Assembly: GCF_024171995.1 (NCBI RefSeq)
Contig: NZ_JAMTCT010000021.1
Location: 1-64,000 of the forward strand
Reading direction: 5' to 3'
From: Promicromonospora umidemergens
Lineage (GTDB): Bacteria > Actinomycetota > Actinomycetes > Actinomycetales > Cellulomonadaceae
Length of the DNA stretch: 64,000 nucleotides
Numbering within the stretch: position 1 is the first letter of the stretch; each line of letters starts with the position of its first letter. A program made the translations under genes and the position numbers. Positions 33,809 to 42,182 of this stretch are shown in pieces. A model generated the notes under the pieces. That model was given only the letters and a program-made list of their open reading frames with translations, did not search any database and was not told where the DNA came from.

Positions 33809-34894
33809 ATGACCGAGCGTGTCCTGCCCGACGCCGACACGGTCGAGGCCGCACTGGCCTCGTACGACGGCCCCTGGGGCGCCGGCGCGCGGGTGCTCTC
33901 CGTGCGGGACCTGTCGACCGGTCTCGGCCAGGCGGCGGTCCTCCGGGCGAGCGTAGCGCCGCCGCACGCCTCCGCCTCCCCGTGGATCGTCAAGATCCTC
34001 GGCTGGGGTCGCCAGACGCTGCTGGACTCGTGCGACCGCCTGCTGGACCGCCGTGAGGCGCACTTCTACGCCAGTGGCATCTCCGACCTGCTCCCAAGCG
34101 GGCTGACGACGCCACCGGCCGCGACGGTGTTCAGGCACCACGACCTCACCTGGCTCGTCATGCGCGACATCGGCGCCGTCCTGCAGCAGAGCTGGACGCC
34201 CGGCTCCGCAACGACCGCCGCCCGGCGCACCGCGCTGCTGTACGTCCCGGGATCCGTGCGGCCCGGCCTGCTCGACGCTCCCTGGCTGGAGCTGGCGGGC
34301 TACGCCGCCTATGCCCATCACGTTCCGGCAGGCCACGGCAACCTCGATGCGCTGGCCGACGACGCGCGGCTCCGGGCGCTGTTCAGCCCCGAGCAGGTGC
34401 ACAGCCTGCACGCCTGCCTGGACGCGGCCGAGGACCTGGGCGCACGTGCCGCGGAGCTGCCCATGACGCTGGTGCACGGTGACCTCACGCCCCGCAACGC
34501 CGGCCTGGACCCGTACGGTGCCCTCGCCCTCATCGACTGGGAGCACGTCGGCGTCGGCCCGGTGGGCTTCGACCTGGGCACCTTCGTGTCGCTCTACCGC
34601 GCCTTCGGCGGCAACGGTGAGCTGGACGAGCCCGCCCTGCTGGAGGCCTACGGCCGGGCGGTCAGGGACCTTGCCGGTACCGACCTCGGCCCCGCCGCGG
34701 CCCTCGGGTTCGCCACCGCGCACCTGACCTGGGGCCTGCACCTCCGCCTGGGCCCCGGCCTGACGGCGGTGCGCCAGGGCCTCAACCGTGATGCCCCGGC
34801 GAAGCTCGCCGCGCACCTCGACGACATCCGGTCGGGCTGCCTCCGTGCCCTGTCCTGGGCTCCCGCGGCCGGGGTCGACGCCCTGCACCGCTGA
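33809..34894 (+). CDS. Phosphotransferase of the aminoglycoside phosphotransferase (APH) family
   Basis: 361-aa small-molecule kinase-like protein. Clear motifs are LTWLVMRDIGAV in the N-lobe, the catalytic Brenner motif LVHGDLTPRNAGLD, LALIDWEHVG (metal-binding Asp) and VGFDLGTFVSLYRAF. Substrates in this superfamily range from aminoglycosides to choline and sugars; none can be assigned here. The start ATG 33809 follows GTGAGGA; the open frame continues far upstream through the repeat cluster but has no conserved N-terminal extension. Confidence 0.8.
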   Translation: MTERVLPDADTVEAALASYDGPWGAGARVLSVRDLSTGLGQAAVLRASVAPPHASASPWIVKILGWGRQTLLDSCDRLLDRREAHFYASGISDLLPSGLTTPPAATVFRHHDLTWLVMRDIGAVLQQSWTPGSATTAARRTALLYVPGSVRPGLLDAPWLELAGYAAYAHHVPAGHGNLDALADDARLRALFSPEQVHSLHACLDAAEDLGARAAELPMTLVHGDLTPRNAGLDPYGALALIDWEHVGVGPVGFDLGTFVSLYRAFGGNGELDEPALLEAYGRAVRDLAGTDLGPAAALGFATAHLTWGLHLRLGPGLTAVRQGLNRDAPAKLAAHLDDIRSGCLRALSWAPAAGVDALHR

Positions 34895-34932
34895 CCGCGG
34901 CCACCCGGCCGAGCAGCGGTCCGCACGGACCC

Positions 34933-36057
34933 TCAACCCACGGTGGTCATGGCGCGCGCTGCGCCGAGCGCCTCGGCCGGCTCCGGCACCGCCGTCAGCA
35001 CGGCCCGCCGACCCCCGAGGCTGTCCCAGGCGGTCCGGACGGCGACGGTCACCCACGCCGCCACCAGACCCACGAAGAGCAGCACGGACAGCACCACCAG
35101 CGCCGTCAGCCCAGTGTGGACGGCCAGCCCTGCGGTCGCGGTGACACAGGTGCCGACGGGGAAGGTGAACGACCACCAGGTCAACGAGAACGGCAGTCCC
35201 CGGACGGCGGCGCGTACCGTGATCGCGGTGGCGATGGCGGCCCACATCAGGGCGAAGCCCAGCACCGAGACCCCGAAGACGATGGCGAAGTACATCAGCC
35301 CGCGTTCGAAGCTCGCCCCGAACGTACCGGCGGCGTTGGCCGCCAGCAGGTTCGCGGCGGTGACCGACTGGCCGAGCGGGCCGAGCGTTATCCACAGGGT
35401 GGGGACCATCCTGCTCGCGCCCACCTGATGGTGCATCAGGCGGCTCCAGAGCTGGGGAATGATCACCAGCGACGCGATCAGGCTCAGCCCGAACATCGCG
35501 TAGCACGCCAGGAGCATCGTCTCGCGTGCCTCCCCCGGTGGGAGGTACGGCAGCAGGAGCGCCCCCGTGGCGGCGGACACCATGGGCGGCACGACCGGCA
35601 TGAGCCATCCGGAGAACGCGGCGTCGGCCGGGTTCTGGTGGCGTGTGAACGCGAGGTACGGCACCGCGACCGCGCTGACCAGCCCGCCGATGGTCCCGGC
35701 GGACCAGAGCACCGTGTCGATCACGACGGCGGCCTCGAGCCCCACCACGTCGCGCCCGACGAGGAGCGTCCCGGCGCCCACCGTGAGCAGCGCCATCGGC
35801 GGCGCGCCGTAGAAGTGCGCCATCACCGGGTCGGAGTGATGTGCGCGCGCGGCCACGGGGTGCCGCACCCAGTGCAGCAGCGTGGCGACAAGGAAGAAGA
35901 CGAGCATCGCCGACGCGAGCAGCCAGACTCCGAGCGCGCCCTGGCGCAGGCCCGGGAACTGCACCGGCAGCGTCACGGCGGAGGTGGCGACGATCCCCGT
36001 ACCCATCACGGAGGCGAACCAGTTCGGGGTCACGTGGGCGATGCTGAAGCGGGCCAT
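34933..36057 (-). CDS. TDT-family (TehA/SLAC1-like) membrane exporter
   Basis: 374-aa protein with about ten hydrophobic helices and the family start TPNWFASVMGTGIVATSAVT. Further features are HYF-like GAPPMALLTVGAGTLLVG, WLMPVVPPMVSAATGALLLPYL, and WWSFTFPVGTCVTATAGLA. TDT proteins export sulfite, tellurite, malate or anions. It is divergent from a LysR gene 50 bases away, the usual arrangement for a regulator and its exporter; the substrate is unknown. Confidence 0.85.
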   Translation of the reverse strand: MARFSIAHVTPNWFASVMGTGIVATSAVTLPVQFPGLRQGALGVWLLASAMLVFFLVATLLHWVRHPVAARAHHSDPVMAHFYGAPPMALLTVGAGTLLVGRDVVGLEAAVVIDTVLWSAGTIGGLVSAVAVPYLAFTRHQNPADAAFSGWLMPVVPPMVSAATGALLLPYLPPGEARETMLLACYAMFGLSLIASLVIIPQLWSRLMHHQVGASRMVPTLWITLGPLGQSVTAANLLAANAAGTFGASFERGLMYFAIVFGVSVLGFALMWAAIATAITVRAAVRGLPFSLTWWSFTFPVGTCVTATAGLAVHTGLTALVVLSVLLFVGLVAAWVTVAVRTAWDSLGGRRAVLTAVPEPAEALGAARAMTTVG

Positions 36058-36105
36058 ACGCCTCAGTCTCCCCACGGTCCTGCTCGCCCGGTATCCTCAA
36101 TCTCA

Positions 36106-36119
36106 TTGTGGAACCACAA
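36106..36119. promoter_or_regulatory. Short dyad over the LysR start
   Basis: TTGTGG-aa-CCACAA overlaps the GTG start codon of the LysR gene and lies in the 50-base divergent promoter region shared with the TDT exporter. Plausible autoregulatory site, weak evidence. Confidence 0.3.
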
Positions 36120-37034
36120 CCTCACGTTGTAGCTGGGAGCGGGGTGGACCTACCGTCGCTCCGGCTCCTCTCGGCGATCGCGGAGGTCGGGTCGATCACC
36201 GCAGCCAGCCGGACGCTCGGGATCACCCAGCAGGCGGCCTCGACCCGGATGCGCCGGCTCGAGCGGCAGCTGGGGGTCACACTCCTGGTCCGCGGGCCAC
36301 GCGGCAGCTCGCTCACGCTCGACGGCACCATGGCGGCGCAGTGGGCCGCCGAGACCGTGGAGGCCGCCGACCGGTTCGACGCCGGCGTCGCCGCACTGCG
36401 CGTGGCAGAGCACGCCAAGCCCCTGGCCATCGCCGCGAGCCTCACGGTCGCCGAGTACCTGCTCCCCCGCTGGCTCATGACGCTCCGAGGACGGGACCAC
36501 GCCGAGCACGCCGTCTCCGTGACCGCCACGAACAGCACGCACGCCATCGAGCTGGTCACCGACCGCAGCCACCAGCTCGGCTTCGTCGAGACGCCGACGG
36601 AGATTCCCGGCCTCCTCACCACCACGGTCGCCAAGGACGAGCTGGTCGTCGTCGTCGCACCACAGCACCCCTGGGCCCGACGCCGCGGCGTGAGCGCCGC
36701 CGAGCTCGCGCGCACGCCGCTCGTCACACGCGAGAAGGGCTCCGGCACCCGGCTCAGCGCGGAGCAGATCCTGGCCGACGCCGGGCACGAGATCCCGGAC
36801 CCGCTGGCCGAGCTGCCGACGACCGCCGCCGTCCGCACGGCCGTCGCCTCCGGTGCGGCACCGGCCGTGCTCAGCATCCTGGCGGTCCGGGACGACCTGA
36901 CGGCAGGGCGGCTGGTCCGCGTCCCCGTCAAGGGGCTGCGCTTCGTCCGCGAGCTGCGCGCCATCCGCTCGCCGGGTGGGGCACCGCTGCCACAGCTGGA
37001 ATCGCTGCTGTCCATCGCGGCCCGGAACGGCTGA
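36108..37034 (+). CDS. LysR-family transcriptional regulator
   Basis: 308-aa regulator with the N-terminal HTH (LPSLRLLSAIAEVGSITAASRTLGITQQAASTRMRRLERQLGVTLLVRG) and a periplasmic-binding-like effector domain (SVTATNSTHAIELVTDRSHQLGFVE, VVVAPQHPWARRRGVSAAELA, RTPLVTREKGSGTR). The domain layout is close to CysB/YofA-type regulators. GTG start at 36108. It is divergent from the TDT transporter and therefore its likely regulator. Confidence 0.9.
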   Translation: MEPQPHVVAGSGVDLPSLRLLSAIAEVGSITAASRTLGITQQAASTRMRRLERQLGVTLLVRGPRGSSLTLDGTMAAQWAAETVEAADRFDAGVAALRVAEHAKPLAIAASLTVAEYLLPRWLMTLRGRDHAEHAVSVTATNSTHAIELVTDRSHQLGFVETPTEIPGLLTTTVAKDELVVVVAPQHPWARRRGVSAAELARTPLVTREKGSGTRLSAEQILADAGHEIPDPLAELPTTAAVRTAVASGAAPAVLSILAVRDDLTAGRLVRVPVKGLRFVRELRAIRSPGGAPLPQLESLLSIAARNG

Positions 37035-37067
37035 GCCGACGGCGCCGAGCCGACGGCGCCGGGCCGC

Positions 37068-37439
37068 TCAGCCCTCGTCGTCGAACCGCGCGCGTGCGCG
37101 CTCGACGTCGGACATGTGCTCGGTGCTCCAGTGGAACAGCGCGTCGATGAGTTCCTGGATCGACCGGCCGAGCGAGGCGATGCGGTACTCGACGGCGACC
37201 GGACGTGAGCTCACCACGACGCGGTCGACCATCCCGTTGCGCTCGAGGCGCCGCAGTGTCGCCGTCAGCGACTTCTGCGTCACCACGGGGATCGACCGGC
37301 GCAGCTCGTTGAACCGCAGGGGCTGCTCGCACAGCTCGTCGAGCACCTGCAGCGACCACTTGTCGAGGACCTGGTCGAGCAGCTCTCGATGGTGGACGGA
37401 GATCTGGATGCGCTCGGCAGGTTCGGTGGTATCCGGCAT
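37068..37439 (-). CDS. HxlR-family transcriptional regulator
   Basis: 123-aa winged helix: LLDQVLDKWSLQVLDELCEQPLRFNELRRSIPVVTQKSLTATLRRLERNGMVDR, then VEYRIASLGRSIQELIDAL. This is the standard HxlR fold without an effector domain. ATG 37439. The divergent gene encodes a RidA-family protein; the palindrome CAGGTA-N9-TACCTG lies between the two and is a probable operator. Confidence 0.88.
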   Translation of the reverse strand: MPDTTEPAERIQISVHHRELLDQVLDKWSLQVLDELCEQPLRFNELRRSIPVVTQKSLTATLRRLERNGMVDRVVVSSRPVAVEYRIASLGRSIQELIDALFHWSTEHMSDVERARARFDDEG

Positions 37440-37473
37440 GAAACCTAGTCTCGTTGAAGTTCCCTTCGGACAC

Positions 37474-37494
37474 CAGGTACACATGGGATACCTG
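37474..37494. promoter_or_regulatory. Candidate HxlR operator CAGGTA-N9-TACCTG
   Basis: Perfect 6-base arms with a 9-base spacer in the 82-base region between the divergent hxlR-like and ridA-like genes. Confidence 0.55.
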
Positions 37495-37521
37495 CTTGAC
37501 CCGCCAGCGAAGGGACCTCCC

Positions 37522-37932
37522 ATGACCGTGCAGCTGCTCACCCCCGAAGGCATGTTCCAGCCAGTTCCCTACCACCACGTCTCGATCGGCACCGGCAGCC
37601 GCCATGTGCACGTGGCGGGCCAGATCGCCCGCGACGCCGAGGCGAACCACATCGCGACGGACGACCTCGCCGGCCAGGTGGCGCAGGTGCTGCGCAACAC
37701 GGCCCGCGGGCTCGCGGCAGCCGGAGCGACCTTCTCCGACGTCGTGCGCCTCCGGTTCTTCGTCACCCGCTGGAGCCCCGAGAAGATCGACGACTTCATG
37801 GCGGGCATCGCGAGCGTGACCGAGGAGCTGGCGCTCCCACAGCCGTTGCCGCCACTCTCCGCCATCGGCGTCGACTACCTGTTCGAGCCCGACGTGCTGG
37901 TCGAGGTCGAGGCCTACGCGATCCTCGACTGA
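37522..37932 (+). CDS. RidA/YjgF family protein
   Basis: 136 aa, RidA fold that commonly hydrolyses reactive enamines and imines. It has YHHVSIGTGSRHVHVAGQIA, GQVAQVLRNTARGLAAAGAT, VVRLRFFVTRW and LPPLSAIGVDYLFEPDVLVEVEAYAI. The Arg usually found near the active site (R in V-x-R-L-R) is present. Divergent from the hxlR-like gene, which probably controls it. Confidence 0.87.
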   Translation: MTVQLLTPEGMFQPVPYHHVSIGTGSRHVHVAGQIARDAEANHIATDDLAGQVAQVLRNTARGLAAAGATFSDVVRLRFFVTRWSPEKIDDFMAGIASVTEELALPQPLPPLSAIGVDYLFEPDVLVEVEAYAILD

Positions 37933-38016
37933 CCCTCTTGGCCGTGGGCGTGATCGTCGCGGCTCGAGGCGCGACGAGCACGCCCACCCGAGGTGGCGCA
38001 CCAGAGCGGACGGGAT

Positions 38017-38034
38017 CTTGACGTCGCGGTCAAG
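38017..38034. promoter_or_regulatory. Operator copy 1, CTTGAC-N6-GTCAAG
   Basis: Perfect 6-base inverted repeat with a 6-base spacer (gtcgcg) upstream of the small-peptide/DsbA/TetR operon. A second copy lies 32 bases further on, about three helical turns. Confidence 0.75.
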
Positions 38035-38048
38035 TTCGACCTAGGGTT

Positions 38049-38066
38049 CTTGACCATGACGTCAAG
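38049..38066. promoter_or_regulatory. Operator copy 2, CTTGAC-N6-GTCAAG, over the start codon
   Basis: Same half sites and spacer length as copy 1, with the ATG of the small peptide gene inside the spacer (caTGac). The arrangement suggests tight repression, most likely by the TetR protein encoded third in this operon. A MerR-type regulator is also possible from the motif. Confidence 0.75.
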
Positions 38067-38220
38067 TAATGCGATCGCAGAGTCGGCCCCGGTGGCCGAC
38101 GTCCCCGTGGAGAAGGCACCTGAGGCCGTCGACGGCGGCCCGACCACCCCGTCACCGTTCGAGCTGCTGCCCACGGGCGAGTCGTTCGGCGTCTGCGACG
38201 TGGACGGAGTGTGCTCCTGA
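38056..38220 (+). CDS. Small protein with C-terminal CxxxxxC motif
   Basis: 54 residues, unrecognised. The first two thirds are acidic and Ala/Pro-rich; the end reads FELLPTGESFGVCDVDGVCS, with Cys47 and Cys53. Its stop overlaps the ATG of a DsbA-family gene (TGATG), so the pair is translationally coupled and the peptide could be a thiol partner, substrate or metal-binding accessory of that enzyme. The resemblance to a RiPP-like leader/core layout is noted only as a possibility. No database search was possible. Confidence 0.6.
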   Translation: MTSSNAIAESAPVADVPVEKAPEAVDGGPTTPSPFELLPTGESFGVCDVDGVCS

Positions 38221-38942
38221 TGGCCGGCGAGGCCTTCGGCCAGGCGGCGGACCGGCTGGTGGTCGACGTGTGGAGCGACGTGATGTGCCCGTTCTGCTAC
38301 ATGGGCGACACGCTCCTGGCGCAGGCGCTGGAGAAGTTCCCGCACGCCTCCGGCGTCGAGGTCCGGTACCACAGCTTCCTCCTGATGCCGGAGCTGTCCG
38401 ACGACGACGCCCCGGTCAGCCCGACCGAGCTGCTGTCGGCCAAGCACGGCCTCCCGCGCGAGCAGGCGCAGGCGATGAACGACCAGGTCGCCGAGCGTGC
38501 CCGGCAGATCGGGCTGGACTACCGCCTCGAGCAGGCCCAGGCCGTCGGCACGCGCACCGCGCACCAGCTCAGCCACTTCGCGGCGACGCAGGGCAAGCAG
38601 CACGAGCTGGTCCAGCGGCTGTTCCAGGCCTACTTCACCGAAGGGCTCAACGTGGCGGACCACCAGGTCCTTGGCGACCTGGCCGCCGACGTCGGCCTGG
38701 ACCGCGACGCCGCGCTCGCCGCCCTGACGAGCGGGCAGTTCGCCGACGCCGTCGAGGCGGACATCGAGCAGGCCCGGCAGTACGGCATCCAGGGCGTGCC
38801 CTTCTTCGTGTTCGCCGGCAAGTACGCCGTCTCGGGCGCACAGCCGGTCGAGGCGTTCCTGCAGGCCCTCGACACGAGCTGGACCGAGACCGTCGGCTCG
38901 CCCGCCGCCGCCGGCACCACATCGGCCGGCGCGGGCCGATGA
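38220..38942 (+). CDS. DsbA-family oxidoreductase (FrnE-like)
   Basis: 240-aa thioredoxin-fold protein with helical insertion. The active site is MCPFCYMG (CxxC = C-P-F-C); DVWSDVM precedes it, and the cis-Pro loop is in GIQGVPFFVFAGKYAVSGAQP. It resembles FrnE / 2-hydroxychromene-2-carboxylate isomerase-like DsbA relatives that act in the cytoplasm, as no signal peptide is present. Start ATG 38220 overlaps the upstream stop; the TetR gene begins within its last codons (ATGA). Confidence 0.88.
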   Translation: MAGEAFGQAADRLVVDVWSDVMCPFCYMGDTLLAQALEKFPHASGVEVRYHSFLLMPELSDDDAPVSPTELLSAKHGLPREQAQAMNDQVAERARQIGLDYRLEQAQAVGTRTAHQLSHFAATQGKQHELVQRLFQAYFTEGLNVADHQVLGDLAADVGLDRDAALAALTSGQFADAVEADIEQARQYGIQGVPFFVFAGKYAVSGAQPVEAFLQALDTSWTETVGSPAAAGTTSAGAGR

Positions 38943-39517
38943 CGGCGGACCCCCCGCGCCTGCGCGCCGACGCGCGGCGCAACGTCGAGGGCATCCGCCT
39001 GGCTGCCCTCGACGTGTTCCGCGCGAACGGGCTGAACAGCCCGCTCGACGAGGTCGCGCGCGCGGCGGGCGTCAGCAAGGGCACCATCTATCACCGGTTC
39101 GGTGGCCGGCAAGGGCTGATCGACGCGGTGGTCGAGGAGCTGGTCGCCGAACGCATCAAGGGCATCATCACGGCGGTGAGCGCCATCGAGGACCCCGTCG
39201 AACGGTTCGAGAGCTACCTGCGGCAGATCTGGCTGCTCCAGTACGACGAGCCCGCCGCCAACGACGTCCTGCTGCGCTCTCTGCCCGGCTCCGAGCCGGT
39301 GGCCGCGCTGTGCGAGCACGCGAACGAGGTCGCGGGAAACCTGCTCGGCGACGCCCAGGCGACCGGCGTGATCCGGGACGACGTCACCGCCGAGGACGTC
39401 TACCTCCTCATCTGGGAGCGCGGGATCATCGCCCGCTCCTGCGCCCAGCAGCCCCGCGACGGCTACCGCCGGCGCCTCGAGTACACGCTCCGCGGCCTGC
39501 GCAGCACTGCCTGCTGA
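38939..39517 (+). CDS. TetR-family transcriptional regulator
   Basis: 192 aa. The N-terminal HTH is VEGIRLAALDVFRANGLNSPLDEVARAAGVSKGTIYHRFGGRQGLIDAVVEE, followed by an all-helical ligand domain. ATG 38939 overlaps the DsbA stop, making a three-gene coupled operon. The two palindromes at its promoter are the probable autoregulatory sites. Confidence 0.88.
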   Translation: MTADPPRLRADARRNVEGIRLAALDVFRANGLNSPLDEVARAAGVSKGTIYHRFGGRQGLIDAVVEELVAERIKGIITAVSAIEDPVERFESYLRQIWLLQYDEPAANDVLLRSLPGSEPVAALCEHANEVAGNLLGDAQATGVIRDDVTAEDVYLLIWERGIIARSCAQQPRDGYRRRLEYTLRGLRSTAC

Positions 39518-39522
39518 CCCGG

Positions 39523-39583
39523 GTTCAGCAGGCTCGAGGCGGCCGTTATCCGGGGGTATACGGCTCGCTCGCGCCTGCTGAAC
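39523..39583. repeat. Perfect 11-base inverted repeat
   Basis: GTTCAGCAGGC (39523-39533) and GCCTGCTGAAC (39573-39583) around a 39-base loop, directly after the TetR stop. It may be a terminator or a regulatory site for the following gene. Confidence 0.4.
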
Positions 39584-39648
39584 GAAAGTCAGCCCGGAGC
39601 CTGCCGCACCACAGCCCGACCGTCACCGCACTCGTCTACGGTGGAGAC

Positions 39649-40350
39649 ATGGAACCTGCGACCACGGGGACGGTCCGGCCGACCGTCGTCTTCGACGTCC
39701 TGGGCACGCTGGTCGACCAGACCGGGAGCATGGAGCGGCGCGTGTCCGCACGGACCGGAGCCGACAGCGGCGCGGCGGCGGAGGTCGCCCGCCGCTGGCT
39801 GGGGCACGTCGCCGAGCAGGAGCGCGCGATCGTCGAGGGGCGGCGCGCGTTCGAGCCCAGCCATGAGCTGGATCGGGAGGCCTTGAGCCTGCTGGTCAGC
39901 GAGCGCCTCCTGTCCGCCGACGACGCCGATCGTCTCGCCGACGCGTCGGAGTGGTTGGAACCCTGGCCGGACACCGTCGCGGGGCTGGAGCTGCTCGCGG
40001 CCGACTGCACGGTGCTCGGCCTGTCGAACGCGAGCCGCCGGGTTCTTGCGGGGCTCAGCACCCACGCGGGGCTGCGTTGGCACCAGGTGCTGTCGGCGCA
40101 GGACGCTGGTACCTACAAGCCAGGTCCTGAGGTGTACGAGGTGGCGATGGCCAGCACACCAGCCGACTCGGGCGTGCCCTTCATGGTCGCCGCACACGGG
40201 TGGGACCTGCGAGCGGCCGCCGCGGCGGGGATGCGGACGGCGTACGTCCCCCGCGCCGACGGCGATCCGCCCGGTCCTGGCGACACGTTCGACCTGCGGG
40301 CGACGAACCTCCTGGACCTGCATGCGCAGCTGCTCGACCTGTTCAGGTGA
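39649..40350 (+). CDS. HAD-family hydrolase, haloacid dehalogenase type II-like
   Basis: 233 aa. Motif I VFDVLGTLVD holds the nucleophile Asp; motif II is in TVLGLSNAS; the Lys is in TYKPGPEVYEVA; and MVAAHGWDLRAAAAAGMRTAYVPR is the type II dehalogenase signature. It should hydrolyse 2-haloalkanoates, but HAD substrate range is broad. ATG 39649 is preceded by GGTGGAG. Its 3' end overlaps the convergent DyP peroxidase gene by 8 bases. Confidence 0.82.
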   Translation: MEPATTGTVRPTVVFDVLGTLVDQTGSMERRVSARTGADSGAAAEVARRWLGHVAEQERAIVEGRRAFEPSHELDREALSLLVSERLLSADDADRLADASEWLEPWPDTVAGLELLAADCTVLGLSNASRRVLAGLSTHAGLRWHQVLSAQDAGTYKPGPEVYEVAMASTPADSGVPFMVAAHGWDLRAAAAAGMRTAYVPRADGDPPGPGDTFDLRATNLLDLHAQLLDLFR

Positions 40351-41581
40351 GCAGCGCGTCACCGACGAACCCGCCCTCGGAACATCCCGGCGGGATGGCG
40401 AAGACCGCCGAGCCGACCGGAACCGTCCACTCGTTGAGGAGATCGAGCTGGTCCAGGCGCCGCTGGATGGGGACGAACTGGCGCTCCACGTCGGCCTGGA
40501 ACGACACGAAGATCAGCCCGGACCTGGAGACACCCTCCCCCGTGGGCCGCTCGTCGTAGTTGTAGGCACGCCGGAAGATCCGCTCCGCCTCGTTCTCGCT
40601 GCGCGCCCTGCGCAGGTGCGAGAACTCCGGGATCACCGGGAACCCGATCGGTGTCGTGGCCGCGAAGTCGGGTTCGTCGAGCTCGTCCGTGCCGGTCAGG
40701 GGCGCGCCGTCGGACAGATACCGGCCCACGGACTGCTCGCGGCCGCCACGGTCGAGCCGGTCCCACTTGTCCAGGTCCATGCCGATGCGACGCACGACTG
40801 CGCTCGTGCCACCGGCCAGCCACCCCTCGGCGTTCCAGACGACCCGGTCGAAGTCCGTGGTGCCAGGGCTCGGGTTGGACGTGCCGTCCACCTGACCGAA
40901 CAGGTTGCGCATGGTGGTGCCCGGCTTGACCGTGCCGTGCGCGCGCCGGAAGCCCTGCTGGCTCCAGCGCACCGACGCGAAGCTGCGGGCGTCCTTGAGC
41001 AGCATGCGTGCTGCGTGCGCGACGGTCAGCGGGTCGTCCGCCGCGATCTGGAGCAGCAGGTCGCCGTCGCAGAACTCGGGCAACAGCCGGTCGACCGTGA
41101 ACGACGGCAACGCCTTCAGCCAGGCCGGTGCCTGACCCTGGGCGCGGGCGACGAACCCGGGCCCGAACCCGAACGTGACGGTCAGCCTGGCCGGGGACAG
41201 TGCCAGCTCCGGTTCGGAGTCCGCCAGGGCTGGGACCCCCTGGGTGAGGCGAGCGGCGTCGTCGGTGAGGATGCGCATCATCCGCACCAGGTCGCCGCGG
41301 TCGGTCCCGTCGAGCAGGTCGAGCGCGACGAACAGCCCGTTGGCCTGGGCAGCGGTGTCGATGCCCGCCTGGTGCGTGCCGTGGAACGGCACCGTCTCCT
41401 GGCCGTTCAGGGGTACGGACGGCTCGCCTGCCGACGAGGTCGTGGAGCTCAGGGCGTGGTCGGTGCCGATGGCGGCCGCCGCGCCGACGCCGGCGACAGC
41501 CCCTCCGAGGAGGAGCTGTCGCCGGGTCGGCCCGGACATCCCGTTACGGCCGGACCGCGCGCCCTTGTCGGGCGCGGGCAT
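40343..41581 (-). CDS. DyP-type heme peroxidase (EfeB-like), Tat-exported
   Basis: 412 aa with a Tat signal (GPTRRQLLLGGAVAGVGAAAA). DyP features are LTVTFGFGPGF, the distal GxxDG motif in GQVDGTSNP with catalytic Asp, and HLRRARSENEAERIFRRAYNY. EfeB-type enzymes oxidise substrates with heme, often with a role in iron or heme use. ATG 41581 overlaps the stop of the PCuAC gene (TGATG). Co-transcription with two copper proteins is notable; no EfeO or EfeU gene is adjacent. Confidence 0.9.
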   Translation of the reverse strand: MPAPDKGARSGRNGMSGPTRRQLLLGGAVAGVGAAAAIGTDHALSSTTSSAGEPSVPLNGQETVPFHGTHQAGIDTAAQANGLFVALDLLDGTDRGDLVRMMRILTDDAARLTQGVPALADSEPELALSPARLTVTFGFGPGFVARAQGQAPAWLKALPSFTVDRLLPEFCDGDLLLQIAADDPLTVAHAARMLLKDARSFASVRWSQQGFRRAHGTVKPGTTMRNLFGQVDGTSNPSPGTTDFDRVVWNAEGWLAGGTSAVVRRIGMDLDKWDRLDRGGREQSVGRYLSDGAPLTGTDELDEPDFAATTPIGFPVIPEFSHLRRARSENEAERIFRRAYNYDERPTGEGVSRSGLIFVSFQADVERQFVPIQRRLDQLDLLNEWTVPVGSAVFAIPPGCSEGGFVGDALLT

Positions 41582-42171
41582 CAGCCGTCCGTGCCCGTGC
41601 TGTCGGAGCCCATGCTGTCGGAGCCCATGTCCATCTCGGGCTCCCCGCCCTCGTAGCTCTCGTTCGCCCCGGAGTAGTCCTTGACGGGTGCCGCGAACTC
41701 GTAGGTCGAGTCGTCGGCGAACGTGAGCGTGAAGGTGACCTCCTCGCCTGCCTCCAGCGGGTCGCTGAGGTCCATCAGCATGATGTGGTTGCCACCGGGC
41801 TCCAGGCTGAGCGTGTCGCCGGCGGGGATGACGAACCCGCCCTCGATCTCCCGCATGATCATCTCGCCGGACTCGTTCGCCACGGTCTCGTGGAGCTCGA
41901 GCATCGACGACGCCTCGGTGGTGGCGGAGACGACGGTGACGTCGTCGGAGCCGGCGTTCGTGAGCGCACCGAACGCCGCGGACATCCCGGAATCGGCGGC
42001 CTTGACCCAGCCGTCGGAGAAGGCCACGCTCTGGTCGGGGCCTTCGCCGGGGGCGGCGTCGACCGTTGGGCTCTCGGAGGCGCAGCCCGCCAGGGTCAGC
42101 GCCGCCGCGGCAAGCAGCAGGCCGAGCCCGGTCGTGGTCGTGCGGCGAGAGGTGGTCAGCCAAGCAGACAT
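41581..42171 (-). CDS. PCu(A)C-type copper chaperone lipoprotein
   Basis: 196 aa: lipobox LTLAGC, then a PCuAC domain (YnfH/Cu_A chaperone) with AFSDGWVKAADSGMSAAFGAL, the Cu(I) ligands in SSMLELHETV...MIMREI and GGNHIMLMDL (H...M...H-x-M pattern). The tail is acidic with repeated M-G-S-D units that may add metal-binding Met. PCuAC proteins load copper into cytochrome oxidase. Operon with CopC upstream (11 bases) and DyP downstream (overlap). Confidence 0.88.
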   Translation of the reverse strand: MSAWLTTSRRTTTTGLGLLLAAAALTLAGCASESPTVDAAPGEGPDQSVAFSDGWVKAADSGMSAAFGALTNAGSDDVTVVSATTEASSMLELHETVANESGEMIMREIEGGFVIPAGDTLSLEPGGNHIMLMDLSDPLEAGEEVTFTLTFADDSTYEFAAPVKDYSGANESYEGGEPEMDMGSDSMGSDSTGTDG

Positions 42172-42182
42172 AGGAGTGCCTT

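Noticed and set aside
38056-38220. Mycofactocin-like precursor peptide
   Set aside because: The C-terminus C-D-V-D-G-V-C-S is only vaguely like I-D-G-x-C-G-V-Y, and no mft genes or radical SAM enzyme are near.
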